DNA of 64,000 bases. Origin: CAYSPG01 sp964432885. Lineage in GTDB: Bacteria > Bacteroidota > Bacteroidia > AKYH767-A > OLB10. The DNA is taken from positions 98,966 through 162,965 of the forward strand of contig CAYSPG010000007.1 in NCBI GenBank assembly GCA_964432885.1. Reading direction: 5' to 3'. Within the stretch, counting starts at the first letter, position 1, and each line of letters starts with the position of its first letter. This document shows positions 8,975-17,387 of this stretch, one piece after another. Under the pieces are notes generated by a model that saw only the letters and a list, made by a program, of their open reading frames with translations, did no database searches and was not told the DNA's origin. The position numbers were made by a program, and so were the translations under genes.

Positions 8975-10135
8975 ATGACAACACAGGATTTAACAGCAGT
9001 AAAAAATTTTAATTACTCCGAAACAAAAAAAATATTTGATAAGGCGCAGGATTTTCTCCCGCTGCTAGGCACCGATTATGTTGAGTTATATGTAGGCAAT
9101 GCAAAACAGTCTGCCCATTATTATAAAACTGCATTTGGTTTTCAGGATTTGGCTTATGCCGGATTAGAAACCGGTGTACGCGACCGCACATCGTATGTTT
9201 TACAGCAGGGAAAAATCCGCTTAGTGCTCACAACTCCATTGATAAAAGACAGCGAAATTGCCCTGCACATTAATAAACATGGTGACGGAGTTAAAGTAAT
9301 TGCACTGTGGGTTGATGATGCTTATGATGCATTTGAGCAAACAACAAAGCGGGGAGCAAAACCATATCTCCAACCCGAAACAATAAAAGATAGTGATGGT
9401 GAAATAAAACGCTCCGGCATCCACACCTATGGCGACACCGTCCACATTTTTATCGAACGCAAAAATTACAACGGATTGTTTTTACCCGGTTACGAGAAAT
9501 GGAATTCAGAATACCATCCATCACCAACCGGTTTAAAATACATTGACCACATGGTGGGAAATGTTGAACTCGGTGGGATGAATGTATGGAGTAAGTTTTA
9601 TGCTGAAGTTATGGGATTTTATAACCTCATAACATTTGATGATAAAGATATTTCAACTGAGTACACCGCTTTGATGAGTAAAGTAATGACCAATGGAAAC
9701 GGGTACATTAAATTTCCGATTAACGAACCTGCCAAAGGAAAAAAGAAATCGCAGGTGGAAGAGTATCTTGATTTTTATAATGGCGCAGGTTGCCAGCATA
9801 TAGCTGTTGCCACCGATGATATTGTTTTTACCATTTCAGAAATGCGCAAACGCGGTGTGGAATTTTTATATGTACCCGGTTCGTATTACGATACCGTTAA
9901 AGAACGTGTAGGAATTATTGAGGAAGACCTTGAAGAATTAAAAAAATGGGGCATCATGGTTGACCGTGATGAGGAAGGTTACCTGTTGCAAATTTTTACT
10001 AAACCTGTAGAAGACCGTCCAACCATGTTTTTTGAAATCATACAACGCAAAGGAGCAAAGAGTTTTGGCAAAGGAAATTTTCAGGCATTGTTTGAAAGCA
10101 TTGAAGCCGAGCAGGCACGCAGGGGAACACTTTAA
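8975..10135 (+). CDS. hppD: 4-hydroxyphenylpyruvate dioxygenase
   Basis: 386 residues, full length for the family. Two vicinal-oxygen-chelate halves are visible: the N-terminal one starts at Y-V-E-L-Y-V-G-N, and the catalytic one has the 2-His-1-Glu iron triad in I-D-H-M-V-G-N, C-Q-H-I-A-V-A-T and F-F-E-I-I-Q-R. It converts 4-hydroxyphenylpyruvate to homogentisate, the substrate of HmgA two bases upstream. Together they give the upper homogentisate route of tyrosine (and, through hydroxylation, phenylalanine) breakdown. Maleylacetoacetate isomerase and fumarylacetoacetase are not in this window. Confidence 0.93.
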   Translation: MTTQDLTAVKNFNYSETKKIFDKAQDFLPLLGTDYVELYVGNAKQSAHYYKTAFGFQDLAYAGLETGVRDRTSYVLQQGKIRLVLTTPLIKDSEIALHINKHGDGVKVIALWVDDAYDAFEQTTKRGAKPYLQPETIKDSDGEIKRSGIHTYGDTVHIFIERKNYNGLFLPGYEKWNSEYHPSPTGLKYIDHMVGNVELGGMNVWSKFYAEVMGFYNLITFDDKDISTEYTALMSKVMTNGNGYIKFPINEPAKGKKKSQVEEYLDFYNGAGCQHIAVATDDIVFTISEMRKRGVEFLYVPGSYYDTVKERVGIIEEDLEELKKWGIMVDRDEEGYLLQIFTKPVEDRPTMFFEIIQRKGAKSFGKGNFQALFESIEAEQARRGTL

Positions 10136-10146
10136 TTTATTTACTG

Positions 10147-11097
10147 ATGACAGAAGAAGAAAAACAAAAAAAATTTCAGCAACGAATTGATGCCGGTGAA
10201 AAAATTGAACCACGCGATTGGATGCCTGATGCCTACCGCAAAACATTGTTCAGGCAAATTTCGCAACATGCGCATTCAGAGGTAATAGGTATGCAGCCCG
10301 AAGGTAACTGGGTATTGCGGGCGCCAACATTGCGTGCAAAAAAAATATTGCTTGCAAAAATTCAGGATGAAGGTGGGCATGGCTTATATTTATACTCAGC
10401 AGCAGAAACGCTGGGTGTTGACCGCGCTGAAATGATTGACATGTTGCATCTGGGTAAGGCCAAGTACTCAAGCATTTTTAATTACCCATCTCTAACATGG
10501 GCTGATATGGGTGCCATAGGCTGGCTGGTGGACGGAGCAGCCATTGTTAACCAAACCATGCTTGCCAAATGTTCATACGGGCCGTATGCACGTGCCATGG
10601 TGCGTATATGTAAAGAAGAAGGATTTCATCAACGGCAGGGCTATGAGATAATGTCAAAGATGATGAATGGAACAAAAGAGCAAAAGGAAATGGCACAGGA
10701 TGCCATGAACCGTTGGTGGGAACCGGCACTGATGATGTTTGGCCCACATGATGCCGAGTCGGCACACACCAAAGAGTCCATGCAGTTTAAAATTAAAGTT
10801 GAAAGCAATGACCATTTAAGACAACGCTTTATTGACCGCACGGTTGAGCAGGCACATCACATTGGTTTAACAGTTCCCGATAAAAATTTAAATTACAACA
10901 ACCAAACCATGCACTGGGAAACCAGCGAATTAAATTGGGAGGAGTTTTGGAATGTGGTGAAGGGAAATGGCCCATGTAATCATCAGCGCATCACACATCA
11001 TATCAAATATCATAAGGATGGCCAATGGGTACGCGAAGCTGCAATGGCTTACGAACAAAAAATAAAGCAAATCGAACCCGAAATAAATTTGAATTAA
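10147..11097 (+). CDS. paaA: 1,2-phenylacetyl-CoA epoxidase subunit A
   Basis: 316 residues of the ferritin-like bacterial multicomponent monooxygenase fold. The family start R-D-W-M-P-D-A-Y-R-K-T and carboxylate-bridged diiron motifs (for example D-E-G-G-H-G near residue 75 and E-E-G-F-H-Q-R near 158) are visible. PaaA is the catalytic subunit that epoxidises the ring of phenylacetyl-CoA with PaaC, PaaB and electrons from PaaE. It starts 11 bp after hppD, so aromatic catabolism continues in one transcription unit. Confidence 0.92.
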   Translation: MTEEEKQKKFQQRIDAGEKIEPRDWMPDAYRKTLFRQISQHAHSEVIGMQPEGNWVLRAPTLRAKKILLAKIQDEGGHGLYLYSAAETLGVDRAEMIDMLHLGKAKYSSIFNYPSLTWADMGAIGWLVDGAAIVNQTMLAKCSYGPYARAMVRICKEEGFHQRQGYEIMSKMMNGTKEQKEMAQDAMNRWWEPALMMFGPHDAESAHTKESMQFKIKVESNDHLRQRFIDRTVEQAHHIGLTVPDKNLNYNNQTMHWETSELNWEEFWNVVKGNGPCNHQRITHHIKYHKDGQWVREAAMAYEQKIKQIEPEINLN

Positions 11098-11101
11098 CAC
11101 A

Positions 11102-11395
11102 ATGGAAAAACACAATGAGCAGTTTCCCCAATGGGAAGTTTTTTTACAATTAAAAAACGGCAGCGCATTTGAACATCAGGGAAGCATACATGCAGCCGAT
11201 AAAAAAATGGCGCTGCAAAATGCGCGTGATATTTATACCCGAAGAAACGAGGGAAGAAGCCTGTGGGTAGTACCCACCGATTGCATTGCTGCTACAACAA
11301 AAGATATGGAAGAAGATTTTTTTGACCCTGCTGCCGACAAAATCTACCGCACACCAAATTTTTACAAAATGCCGCAGGGCACTAAAAATCTTTAA
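11102..11395 (+). CDS. paaB: 1,2-phenylacetyl-CoA epoxidase subunit B
   Basis: 97 residues, the usual small size of PaaB. It has the family core W-E-V-F-L-Q-L-K-N-G ... H-Q-G-S-I-H-A-A-D and the later D-I-Y-T-R-R-N-E-G and L-W-V-V-P. PaaB bridges PaaAC heterodimers in the epoxidase complex. It lies 4 bp after paaA and 3 bp before paaC. Confidence 0.9.
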   Translation: MEKHNEQFPQWEVFLQLKNGSAFEHQGSIHAADKKMALQNARDIYTRRNEGRSLWVVPTDCIAATTKDMEEDFFDPAADKIYRTPNFYKMPQGTKNL

Positions 11396-11398
11396 TGT

Positions 11399-12157
11399 AT
11401 GTCAACCAATGATGCCTTGTTTAATTACTGTTTGCGGCTTGCAGATAATAATCTGGTACTTGCACAGCGCCTTGCCGAGTGGTGCAGCAAAGGTCCGTTT
11501 TTAGAGGAAGATTTAGCCTTAACCAACATGTCGCTTGATTTGCTGGGACAGGCTGAAGCGCTATATGAATACGCTGCCACACTTAAAGCAGATAGTTTAA
11601 CAGCCGACAAACTTGCTTTTTTAAGAAGCGAAAGAGAGTATTATAATTGTTTACTTGTTGAACAGCCTAATGGTGATTTTGCTTTTACTATGGTAAAGCA
11701 ATTTTTGTTTTCGGCATTTACAAAAAATCTGTATCAGCAACTCATCAACAGCAATAACGAAGTGCTGAAAGGATTTGCAGCAAAATCAATAAAAGAAATC
11801 AACTATCATTTTCGCCATAGCAGCGATTGGATTATACGATTTGGAAATGGAACAGAAGAAAGCAAAAAGCGCGTGCAAAATGCGTTTGATGAGTTGTGGC
11901 GATTTAAGGACGATATGTTTGTTATGAATGCCACCGATGTGCAATTAAATGAAACCGGCATAGGTGTTAACCACGAAAAATTTTATAACGAATGGGAATT
12001 TGAAGTGAGAGAAATTTTAAACGAAGCCACATTACTTTTTCCTTCAACTGAAAATGTAATTGAGGGTGGTTATAACGGTATTCACACCGAACACCTTGGT
12101 CATTTGCTTTGCGAAATGCAATACCTGCAACGAGCGCATCCAGGGGCGAGATGGTAA
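11399..12157 (+). CDS. paaC: 1,2-phenylacetyl-CoA epoxidase subunit C
   Basis: 252 residues with the helical ferritin-like fold of PaaC, the structural partner of PaaA. Family landmarks: L-R-L-A-D-N-N-L-V-L-A-Q-R near the start, L-D-L-L-G-Q-A at residues 48-54, and the end H-T-E-H-L-G-H-L-L-C-E-M-Q-Y-L-Q-R. The stop is followed by a pterin-type gene, not by paaD and paaE, which would normally complete the operon; neither is present in the window. Confidence 0.9.
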   Translation: MSTNDALFNYCLRLADNNLVLAQRLAEWCSKGPFLEEDLALTNMSLDLLGQAEALYEYAATLKADSLTADKLAFLRSEREYYNCLLVEQPNGDFAFTMVKQFLFSAFTKNLYQQLINSNNEVLKGFAAKSIKEINYHFRHSSDWIIRFGNGTEESKKRVQNAFDELWRFKDDMFVMNATDVQLNETGIGVNHEKFYNEWEFEVREILNEATLLFPSTENVIEGGYNGIHTEHLGHLLCEMQYLQRAHPGARW

Positions 12158-12191
12158 TTGCTGAATTTTAAAGCAGTAAACTTTTTACGTA

Positions 12192-12656
12192 ATGGCGCAA
12201 TCTGTTCGGGTTACTAAAATATTTTTATTTGATATGGCTCATGCTTTATATGGTTATGATGGTGCATGTAAAAATATTCACGGGCATACGTATAGACTCA
12301 GCGTTACAATAAAAGGTGTTCCGTTAGCTGATAATTCAAATCCTAAAAACGGAATGGTGATTGACTTTGCAGACTTGAAAAAGCTTGTAAAAAAGCACAT
12401 TCTTTCAAAGTTCGACCATGCATTGGTGCTCAACAAAAACTCCCCACACAAAAATCTTGATAAACAACTGAAGCGGCAGTTTGAAAAAATAATATTTTTT
12501 GACCGACAGCCCACTTGCGAAAACCTGTTGTTGCATTTTAAAAAAATACTGTTGCCGTATTACAGTGCTCATCTAAAACTTGTGTATCTAAAACTTGAAG
12601 AAACACCTTCTTCATATGCCGAGTGGCTCGAAAGTGATAATTTAAAAATAATTTGA
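12192..12656 (+). CDS. 6-carboxytetrahydropterin synthase / 6-pyruvoyltetrahydropterin synthase family (QueD-like)
   Basis: 154 residues, single PTPS domain. Zinc ligands are H18 in D-M-A-H and the pair in I-H-G-H-T-Y; the catalytic cysteine sits three residues before H-G-H (C-K-N-I-H-G-H). A D-H-A-L motif and the substrate-binding glutamate in L-E-E-T-P follow. The family acts on 7,8-dihydroneopterin triphosphate and leads either to queuosine precursors (QueD) or to tetrahydrobiopterin-like pterins. It follows paaC by 34 bp in an aromatic amino acid catabolism operon. A link to a pterin-dependent phenylalanine hydroxylase elsewhere is conceivable, but the queuosine role cannot be excluded. 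Confidence 0.8.
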   Translation: MAQSVRVTKIFLFDMAHALYGYDGACKNIHGHTYRLSVTIKGVPLADNSNPKNGMVIDFADLKKLVKKHILSKFDHALVLNKNSPHKNLDKQLKRQFEKIIFFDRQPTCENLLLHFKKILLPYYSAHLKLVYLKLEETPSSYAEWLESDNLKII

Positions 12657-12689
12657 ACCACATAGACACATAGAGCACAGTAGAAATAA

Positions 12690-13412
12690 CTAATTGCTTA
12701 TTGTTTTAACCAACGTAACTATTCCAATTATAAAAATAAGTGCAAGTACAATTCTTTTAAAATGCTCCTGCTCTATCCGGTTTAAAATTAATTTACCTAT
12801 ATATGAGCCGGCAAATGAAACGACAAATAAAATAGCCACTATATATAAGTGCTCTTTTCCGACAAAACCATTTTCAAGATAAATAACCGAGCGGCTTAAA
12901 TCCACACCCATATCAATAGCTGCTGATGTGCCCACAAAAACATTTTTCTCAAGATTAAAGGCAGCCATACTTGCACCTCTTATGGCTCCACCCGTGCCAA
13001 GTAATCCTGCTGCAAATCCTGCAATGCCTCCACCGGTTACGGCATTTATGTTATTTGCTTTAAGCTGAAACTTTTGGTTTATAAAAAAGAAAACGCTGAA
13101 TAAGATTAGAAAAATACTTAGTGCAAATTCTGCTATCTCGAGCTTTATGTGTGTAACCAATGTTGCTCCAATAATTACTGCCGCTACACTGGGAATGCCA
13201 TACAACCAGAACAAACGCTTGTCAATATGTTTATAGAAAAAAATAATTTTTGCCAGATTACTGAATACATGCAGAATGGCAGTTAGCCCAAGCACAATTT
13301 TAAAATCAAAAAAGAATTGAGCTACCGGAACAAAAAATACCGATGAGCCAAAGCCGCCCACGGTTCCTATTATTTCGCACACCAGTGCAAGTATTGCAAA
13401 AACAATTATCAT
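12690..13412 (-). CDS. TauE/SafE-family membrane permease
   Basis: 240 residues with about seven hydrophobic segments. The first half begins with a G-T-V-G-G-F-G-S-S turn and the second repeats the family signature as G-G-G-I-A-G-F-A-A-G-L-L-G-T-G-G, the duplicated small-residue motif of TauE/SafE transporters (sulfite, sulfoacetate or other small organic anions). No neighbouring sulfur gene indicates a substrate. It is convergent with the pterin enzyme and lies downstream of hsp20, separated from it by a terminator. Confidence 0.8.
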   Translation of the reverse strand: MIIVFAILALVCEIIGTVGGFGSSVFFVPVAQFFFDFKIVLGLTAILHVFSNLAKIIFFYKHIDKRLFWLYGIPSVAAVIIGATLVTHIKLEIAEFALSIFLILFSVFFFINQKFQLKANNINAVTGGGIAGFAAGLLGTGGAIRGASMAAFNLEKNVFVGTSAAIDMGVDLSRSVIYLENGFVGKEHLYIVAILFVVSFAGSYIGKLILNRIEQEHFKRIVLALIFIIGIVTLVKTISN

Positions 13413-13447
13413 ACTTCAATGATACTATTTATTTTCTCACAAAAACA

Positions 13448-13475
13448 AAAGGCTGCCCCTTTCGAAGCAGCCTTT
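13448..13475 (-). terminator. Rho-independent terminator after hsp20
   Basis: A 9-bp perfect stem (AAAGGCTGC / GCAGCCTTT) with a 10-base loop. Read on the minus strand it is followed by a T-rich run (TTTTGTTTTTG). It lies 22 bp past the hsp20 stop and would separate hsp20 from the TauE gene. Confidence 0.8.
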
Positions 13476-13496
13476 CTCTACTTTACATCACAAGAG

Positions 13497-13928
13497 TTAT
13501 ACTACTGCAATTTCTTTGGTCTTTGAAACAGCAATTGCCTTTTTTGCAATGTCAAGTTTCAAAACACCATTTTCGTAATGAGCCTTAATGTCATCCTCTT
13601 TAGCATTTTCGGGCAATGTAAATGAGCGGCTAAATGAATTGTAGCTGTACTCCTGTCGGGTGTAATTTTTCTTTTTCTCTTCCTTTTCTTCTTTATGCTC
13701 AGCAGATACCGTCAGCATTCCTTTGTCCACTTTAATTTTGAAATCTTCTTTTTGCAAACCGGGAGCTGCAAATTCAATTTCAAATTTTTTGTCGTCTTCA
13801 GCAACATTAACAGCTGGTGTAAAGTCTTTTTTCCAAAGACGGTCGAATGTTAAATCATCTGCGCCAAAGAAGTCAGACAACACCGGGCTAAAGCCCCAGA
13901 ATGAATTGTTTTTTTTAATGAGTGACAT
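13497..13928 (-). CDS. Hsp20-family small heat shock protein
   Basis: 143 residues with one alpha-crystallin domain: D-F-F-G near residue 20, N-V-A-E-D-D-K-K-F-E-I at about 42-52, the A-P-G-L-Q-K-E-D-F turn, and the strand ending in Y-E-N-G-V-L-K-L-D-I. The C-terminal tail has V-S-K-T-K-E-I-A-V-V, which includes an I-x-V-type oligomer contact. It is an ATP-independent holdase. It is divergent from the 14089 gene, and the shared upstream region contains an Fnr-like site and a TACTTTTG -7 box. Confidence 0.92.
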   Translation of the reverse strand: MSLIKKNNSFWGFSPVLSDFFGADDLTFDRLWKKDFTPAVNVAEDDKKFEIEFAAPGLQKEDFKIKVDKGMLTVSAEHKEEKEEKKKNYTRQEYSYNSFSRSFTLPENAKEDDIKAHYENGVLKLDIAKKAIAVSKTKEIAVV

Positions 13929-13972
13929 GTTATTTAATTTTTAGTTGTTTGTACTGTTTAAAATTTACACTA

Positions 13973-13980
13973 CAAAAGTA
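13973..13980 (-). promoter_or_regulatory. -7 promoter element for hsp20
   Basis: Reads TACTTTTG on the minus strand, matching the Bacteroidota sigma-ABfrA -7 consensus TAnnTTTG, 45 bp before the hsp20 start. A well-placed TTG at -33 is not clear. Confidence 0.4.
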
Positions 13981-14025
13981 CCATCGCTGTACAAGCAAAT
14001 CCAATCTGATATGTCATAAGCAGGG

Positions 14026-14039
14026 TTGATTTTTATCAG
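14026..14039. promoter_or_regulatory. Crp/Fnr-like site between hsp20 and 14089 gene
   Basis: TTGAT-TTTT-ATCAG matches the Fnr consensus TTGAT-N4-ATCAA at nine of ten positions. It lies about 46 bp upstream of the -7 box of hsp20 and 50 bp upstream of the plus-strand gene, so it could serve either. Confidence 0.45.
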
Positions 14040-14088
14040 CATTTAATGCAAATCATTTATGGAATTTTGAAGTGAAAATTTGTTTATC

Positions 14089-14508
14089 ATGAAAAAAGAT
14101 AAATTAAAACAAGTGGCTGTATTTATGGATTACAGCAGGGCCATATTGCGCGAGCCATTTAGCAATGATTCAAAAACCATTAAATCGGATGTGTATGGCC
14201 GTGTTCGCTTTGATGGTGAAACCGGTGATGGAACTATGCTGGGTAACTATCGGTCATCCAATAATGAAACGCATAAACATAACATCGAAATAAATGCACA
14301 CCGTGAATATTTTAAAACCATAGCGGGTGAACTGATGAGCTATGATGAGATTTTGGTTTTGGGTACAGGAACAGCACCTCACGAATTTCAAAACTTCTGC
14401 AATGAAAATAAGAAGTTGCATGGTAAAAAGATTACCGTTGAAAAATCAGATTACATTTCCGACAACCGTTTCCTGCATGAAATAAATACTTTTTTTAACC
14501 TGAATTGA
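14089..14508 (+). CDS. uncharacterised protein, possibly eRF1/host-attachment-like fold
   Basis: 139 residues from the ATG at 14089; an in-frame TTG nine bases upstream is less likely. The protein opens Q-V-A-V-F-M-D-Y-S-R-A, has a central charged stretch with H-K-H-N-I-E and H-R-E-Y-F-K, and then Y-D-E-I-L-V-L-G-T-G-T-A-P-H-E-F followed by K-K-I-T-V-E-K-S-D. This order (an M-D-x-S-x-A strand, then an E-x-L-x-L-G strand and a final strand) resembles short bacterial proteins related to domain 3 of release factor eRF1. That is a pattern impression, not a firm assignment. It is soluble, with no signal peptide. The Fnr-like site upstream suggests stress or anoxia control. Confidence 0.5.
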   Translation: MKKDKLKQVAVFMDYSRAILREPFSNDSKTIKSDVYGRVRFDGETGDGTMLGNYRSSNNETHKHNIEINAHREYFKTIAGELMSYDEILVLGTGTAPHEFQNFCNENKKLHGKKITVEKSDYISDNRFLHEINTFFNLN

Positions 14509-14509
14509 T

Positions 14510-14770
14510 ATGATGCCCGGAGCAAACATTTATTACAGTAAAGCAGACAAGAAACTGCATGTTGATTTGTTTTTTGAAAAAACACAATTGATAAAAGCAG
14601 ACGTGTACGATTGCTGCGGTAAGTGCGTGGAGCATGTAATGTACACAAAATGCAAAGCAGGGAATTTTAATACCGCTCTTAAAGTAAATAACATCCATGA
14701 TGGAATGTATTTTTTCCGAATTACTAATTCAGATAACGAATGTAATGTGATTCGCTTTTCGGTTAATTAA
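14510..14770 (+). CDS. small protein resembling a free-standing T9SS type A sorting domain
   Basis: 86 residues, starting two bases after the previous stop. The order of elements copies a T9SS C-terminal domain: Y-Y-S-K-A-D-K-K-L-H-V at the start, I-K-A-D-V-Y-D-C-C-G-K in the middle, and H-D-G-M-Y-F-F-R-I ... V-I-R-F-S-V-N at the end. There is no signal peptide and no cargo domain, so it cannot follow the normal T9SS route. Four cysteines fall in the middle (C-C-G-K-C and a later K-C-K), unusual for the family. It is co-transcribed with the 14089 gene. Confidence 0.55.
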   Translation: MMPGANIYYSKADKKLHVDLFFEKTQLIKADVYDCCGKCVEHVMYTKCKAGNFNTALKVNNIHDGMYFFRITNSDNECNVIRFSVN

Positions 14771-14851
14771 TAAGTTGAGAATATTTTTTTTATTAAAGAT
14801 TTTCAAATGGTGGTGCATATACTTTTGCTTAGCTAAATTACTCAGCAAATA

Positions 14852-16402
14852 GTGCAGCGAACAATTAAATATTACAGACTTATATGGCTTAAGCATGATT
14901 TGCCCGCTGGGCTTGCAGTTTTTTTGGTTGCCTTACCATTGTGTTTGGGCATATCTCTTGCATCAGGCGCTCCGCTTTATGCGGGATTGCTTTCTGGAAT
15001 CATAGGTGGATTAATTGTGGCTCCCATTAGCAAAGCGCAATTGGCAGTGTCGGGTCCCGCGGCAGGTTTATCTACATTGGTTGCTTCAACTATTATTTCG
15101 CTTGGCGATTACCGTGTTTTTTTACTGGCAATAATTGTTTCCGGATTGTTTCAGATAGTGCTGGGTGTTTTTAAGTTGGGAGTAATTGCAAATTATTTTC
15201 CTTCATCCGTTATCAAAGGTATGTTGGCTGCCATTGGAATTATTCTTATTTCAAAACAAATTCCTCTTGCACTTGGCTACGACCAGCCCGATTTTTGGAC
15301 AAGTGGTTTTCTTATTCTTTTTTCGCGACAACATTTTTTAGGAAACATTCAAAATTTTAATCATCACATTACAACCGGTGCAATAATTATTACAGCAATT
15401 TCTTTGCTTCTTCTTATTGTACTTAAGCAACCTCAGTTTAAAAAACTAAAAATTATTCCTGCGCCACTTTTAGTTGTGGTTGCAGGAGTAATCCTGAATT
15501 TATTTTTTCAAAATATAAATCCGGTTTTTTTATTGAAGCCAACGCAATTAGTAAATATTCCTTCTGATATATTTTCCAACATGATTTTTCCTGACCTCAC
15601 CAAGTTGTTTTCTTCAACAGAAATTTGGAAAAGCGGAGTTGTAATTGGCTTGCTTGCCACATTGGAAACATTATTATGTATTGAAGCAATTGACAAGCTT
15701 GATAAACGCAACCGCATAACACCTGTTAACCGCGAACTGATTGCGCAAGGAGTTGGTAACATAGCTTGTGGACTTGTTGGAGCCATTCCCGTTACAGCTG
15801 TTGTAGTGCGCGGTGCTGCCAATGTTGATGCAGGTGCGCGAACAAAACTTTCGGCAATTACACACGCGCTTTTTCTTCTGTTAGCTGTGATACTGTTTCC
15901 GTTTTTACTAAATAAAATACCGTATGCATCGCTTGCAGCTATACTCATCATTACAGGATACAATCTTTCAAAACCCAAGCTGTATAAAAACATATGGAGC
16001 CTTGGCTGGAAACAATTTATTCCCTTTGTGCTCACCATCGTTATGGTGCTTGCAACCGATTTGCTAATTGGTGTAAGCATGGGTTTGTTAATGTCGGTTT
16101 ATTTTATTGTGCGCAATAATTTTAAAGCGGAGTATAAACTCACCACCAAAACCATGAATGGAATTGAAACTCATTACATAAAACTAAATTCCAATGTTAC
16201 TTTTTTAAATAAAGTAAATCTTCGCAAGAAGTTAGATGGAGTGGCCGGTTACAGTGTGCTCACCATTGATGGCAGTGAGTGTAATTTTATTGATTACGAT
16301 ATTCTGGAAATCATTAGCGAATTTGAAAACAAAGCGCACGACCGGCACATAGAATTGCACCTGGTGGGAATTGAAAAGGTAAACGTGTCAGCAGTTCATT
16401 AA
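14852..16402 (+). CDS. SulP-family anion transporter with STAS domain
   Basis: 516 residues starting at a GTG, with no nearby ATG. The membrane part (about residues 15-410) has the SulP opening D-L-P-A-G-L-A-V-F-L-V-A-L-P-L and the A-V-S-G-P-A-A-G-L substrate-site turn; V-V-R-G-A-A-N lies near residue 320. A short cytoplasmic STAS domain follows (about 440-516). SulP proteins move sulfate, bicarbonate or other anions. No carbonic anhydrase or sulfur gene adjoins it, so the substrate is open. It converges on the MCE gene with a 5-bp gap. Confidence 0.85.
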   Translation: MQRTIKYYRLIWLKHDLPAGLAVFLVALPLCLGISLASGAPLYAGLLSGIIGGLIVAPISKAQLAVSGPAAGLSTLVASTIISLGDYRVFLLAIIVSGLFQIVLGVFKLGVIANYFPSSVIKGMLAAIGIILISKQIPLALGYDQPDFWTSGFLILFSRQHFLGNIQNFNHHITTGAIIITAISLLLLIVLKQPQFKKLKIIPAPLLVVVAGVILNLFFQNINPVFLLKPTQLVNIPSDIFSNMIFPDLTKLFSSTEIWKSGVVIGLLATLETLLCIEAIDKLDKRNRITPVNRELIAQGVGNIACGLVGAIPVTAVVVRGAANVDAGARTKLSAITHALFLLLAVILFPFLLNKIPYASLAAILIITGYNLSKPKLYKNIWSLGWKQFIPFVLTIVMVLATDLLIGVSMGLLMSVYFIVRNNFKAEYKLTTKTMNGIETHYIKLNSNVTFLNKVNLRKKLDGVAGYSVLTIDGSECNFIDYDILEIISEFENKAHDRHIELHLVGIEKVNVSAVH

Positions 16403-16407
16403 CGTAA

Positions 16408-17382
16408 TCACTTATTCTTATTTTTTTCTCTTTCTTGTTTTTTAAAATATCGTTTCAATAAAAAACTGTGTTTTAATCCTTCCAAGTCTTCGTTAAGTTT
16501 TACGGTTGCGGTTTGAAGGTTTTCAATGGTTTGTTTCAAATTAGCAGAAAACGAAGTGTCGTTTACAAGTGTATTTATTGCCCCATTGTTTTTATTGGCA
16601 TTGGTAAATAAATTATTTGCTTGCGTGGTGGCAGATGAAAGCTGTTTGCCGCTTTCATTCATATTTTTAATTACTGTGGTTATTTCATTTTGAACAACTG
16701 TATCTTTCAACAACACACCCAATGCGCCTTGCCCGTTGTTCACACTGCCAACCATATTTTGAAGTTGAACAGTAACGTTATTTAAATTATTGCTTACTGT
16801 TTCAATATTACGAAGTGTGTTGTGAAAATTTGTTGCAAGTGATGTGTCCATCAACACCGTGTATAATGTGCCACGACTTTCGTTAATATTATCGGTAATG
16901 GTTTTAAGATTGGCTGATACTATTGCTACATTCTGATTGGTAAACTCCAGCGTGCGCAGCATGGCCTCGGTATTAATTCCTTTAACAGAAGGTATTTCGT
17001 CACCTGCTGTTACAAACGCTGCTTCATTTGTACCTGCATCAATGTTAATGAGTTTGTTTCCCATCAGTCCGTCAGTGCCTACGCTGGCCATTGAATTTTG
17101 GCGGATAAAATTTTTATATCGCTCATCTATTACCATACTAACTCTTACAGATGTATCATTAATCATTTCAATTTTTTCAACCGTACCCACATCTATTCCT
17201 GAATAACGCACGTTATTACCTTCGGTAAGTCCGTTTACATCAGTAAATACAGCCACTATTTTTATGGTGCTGCTAAACATATTTTTATTGTTACCAATAA
17301 AATACAAGCCGGCAATAAGCAGCACAAGCCCGGCAAGTACAAAAAATCCCAGCTTAATATTTTGTGATGTTTCCTTTTTCAT
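16408..17382 (-). CDS. MlaD-like MCE-domain protein
   Basis: 324 residues. One N-terminal membrane helix (about residues 12-30), then an MCE domain (about 38-115: F-T-D-V-N-G-L-T-E-G-N-N-V-R-Y, G-I-D-V-G-T-V-E), then a long alpha-helical region rich in N and T that would form the central channel or coil of the hexamer. It is the periplasmic lipid-binding ring of an Mla-type ABC transporter and ends the operon mlaE-mlaF-mlaD, five bases after the ATPase gene. Confidence 0.88.
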   Translation of the reverse strand: MKKETSQNIKLGFFVLAGLVLLIAGLYFIGNNKNMFSSTIKIVAVFTDVNGLTEGNNVRYSGIDVGTVEKIEMINDTSVRVSMVIDERYKNFIRQNSMASVGTDGLMGNKLINIDAGTNEAAFVTAGDEIPSVKGINTEAMLRTLEFTNQNVAIVSANLKTITDNINESRGTLYTVLMDTSLATNFHNTLRNIETVSNNLNNVTVQLQNMVGSVNNGQGALGVLLKDTVVQNEITTVIKNMNESGKQLSSATTQANNLFTNANKNNGAINTLVNDTSFSANLKQTIENLQTATVKLNEDLEGLKHSFLLKRYFKKQEREKNKNK

Positions 17383-17387
17383 ATTTG

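Noticed and set aside
15508..16080. Antisense 190-codon open frame within the SulP gene
   Set aside because: It lies entirely opposite a well-supported transporter gene, has low-complexity composition and no recognisable domain or start context.
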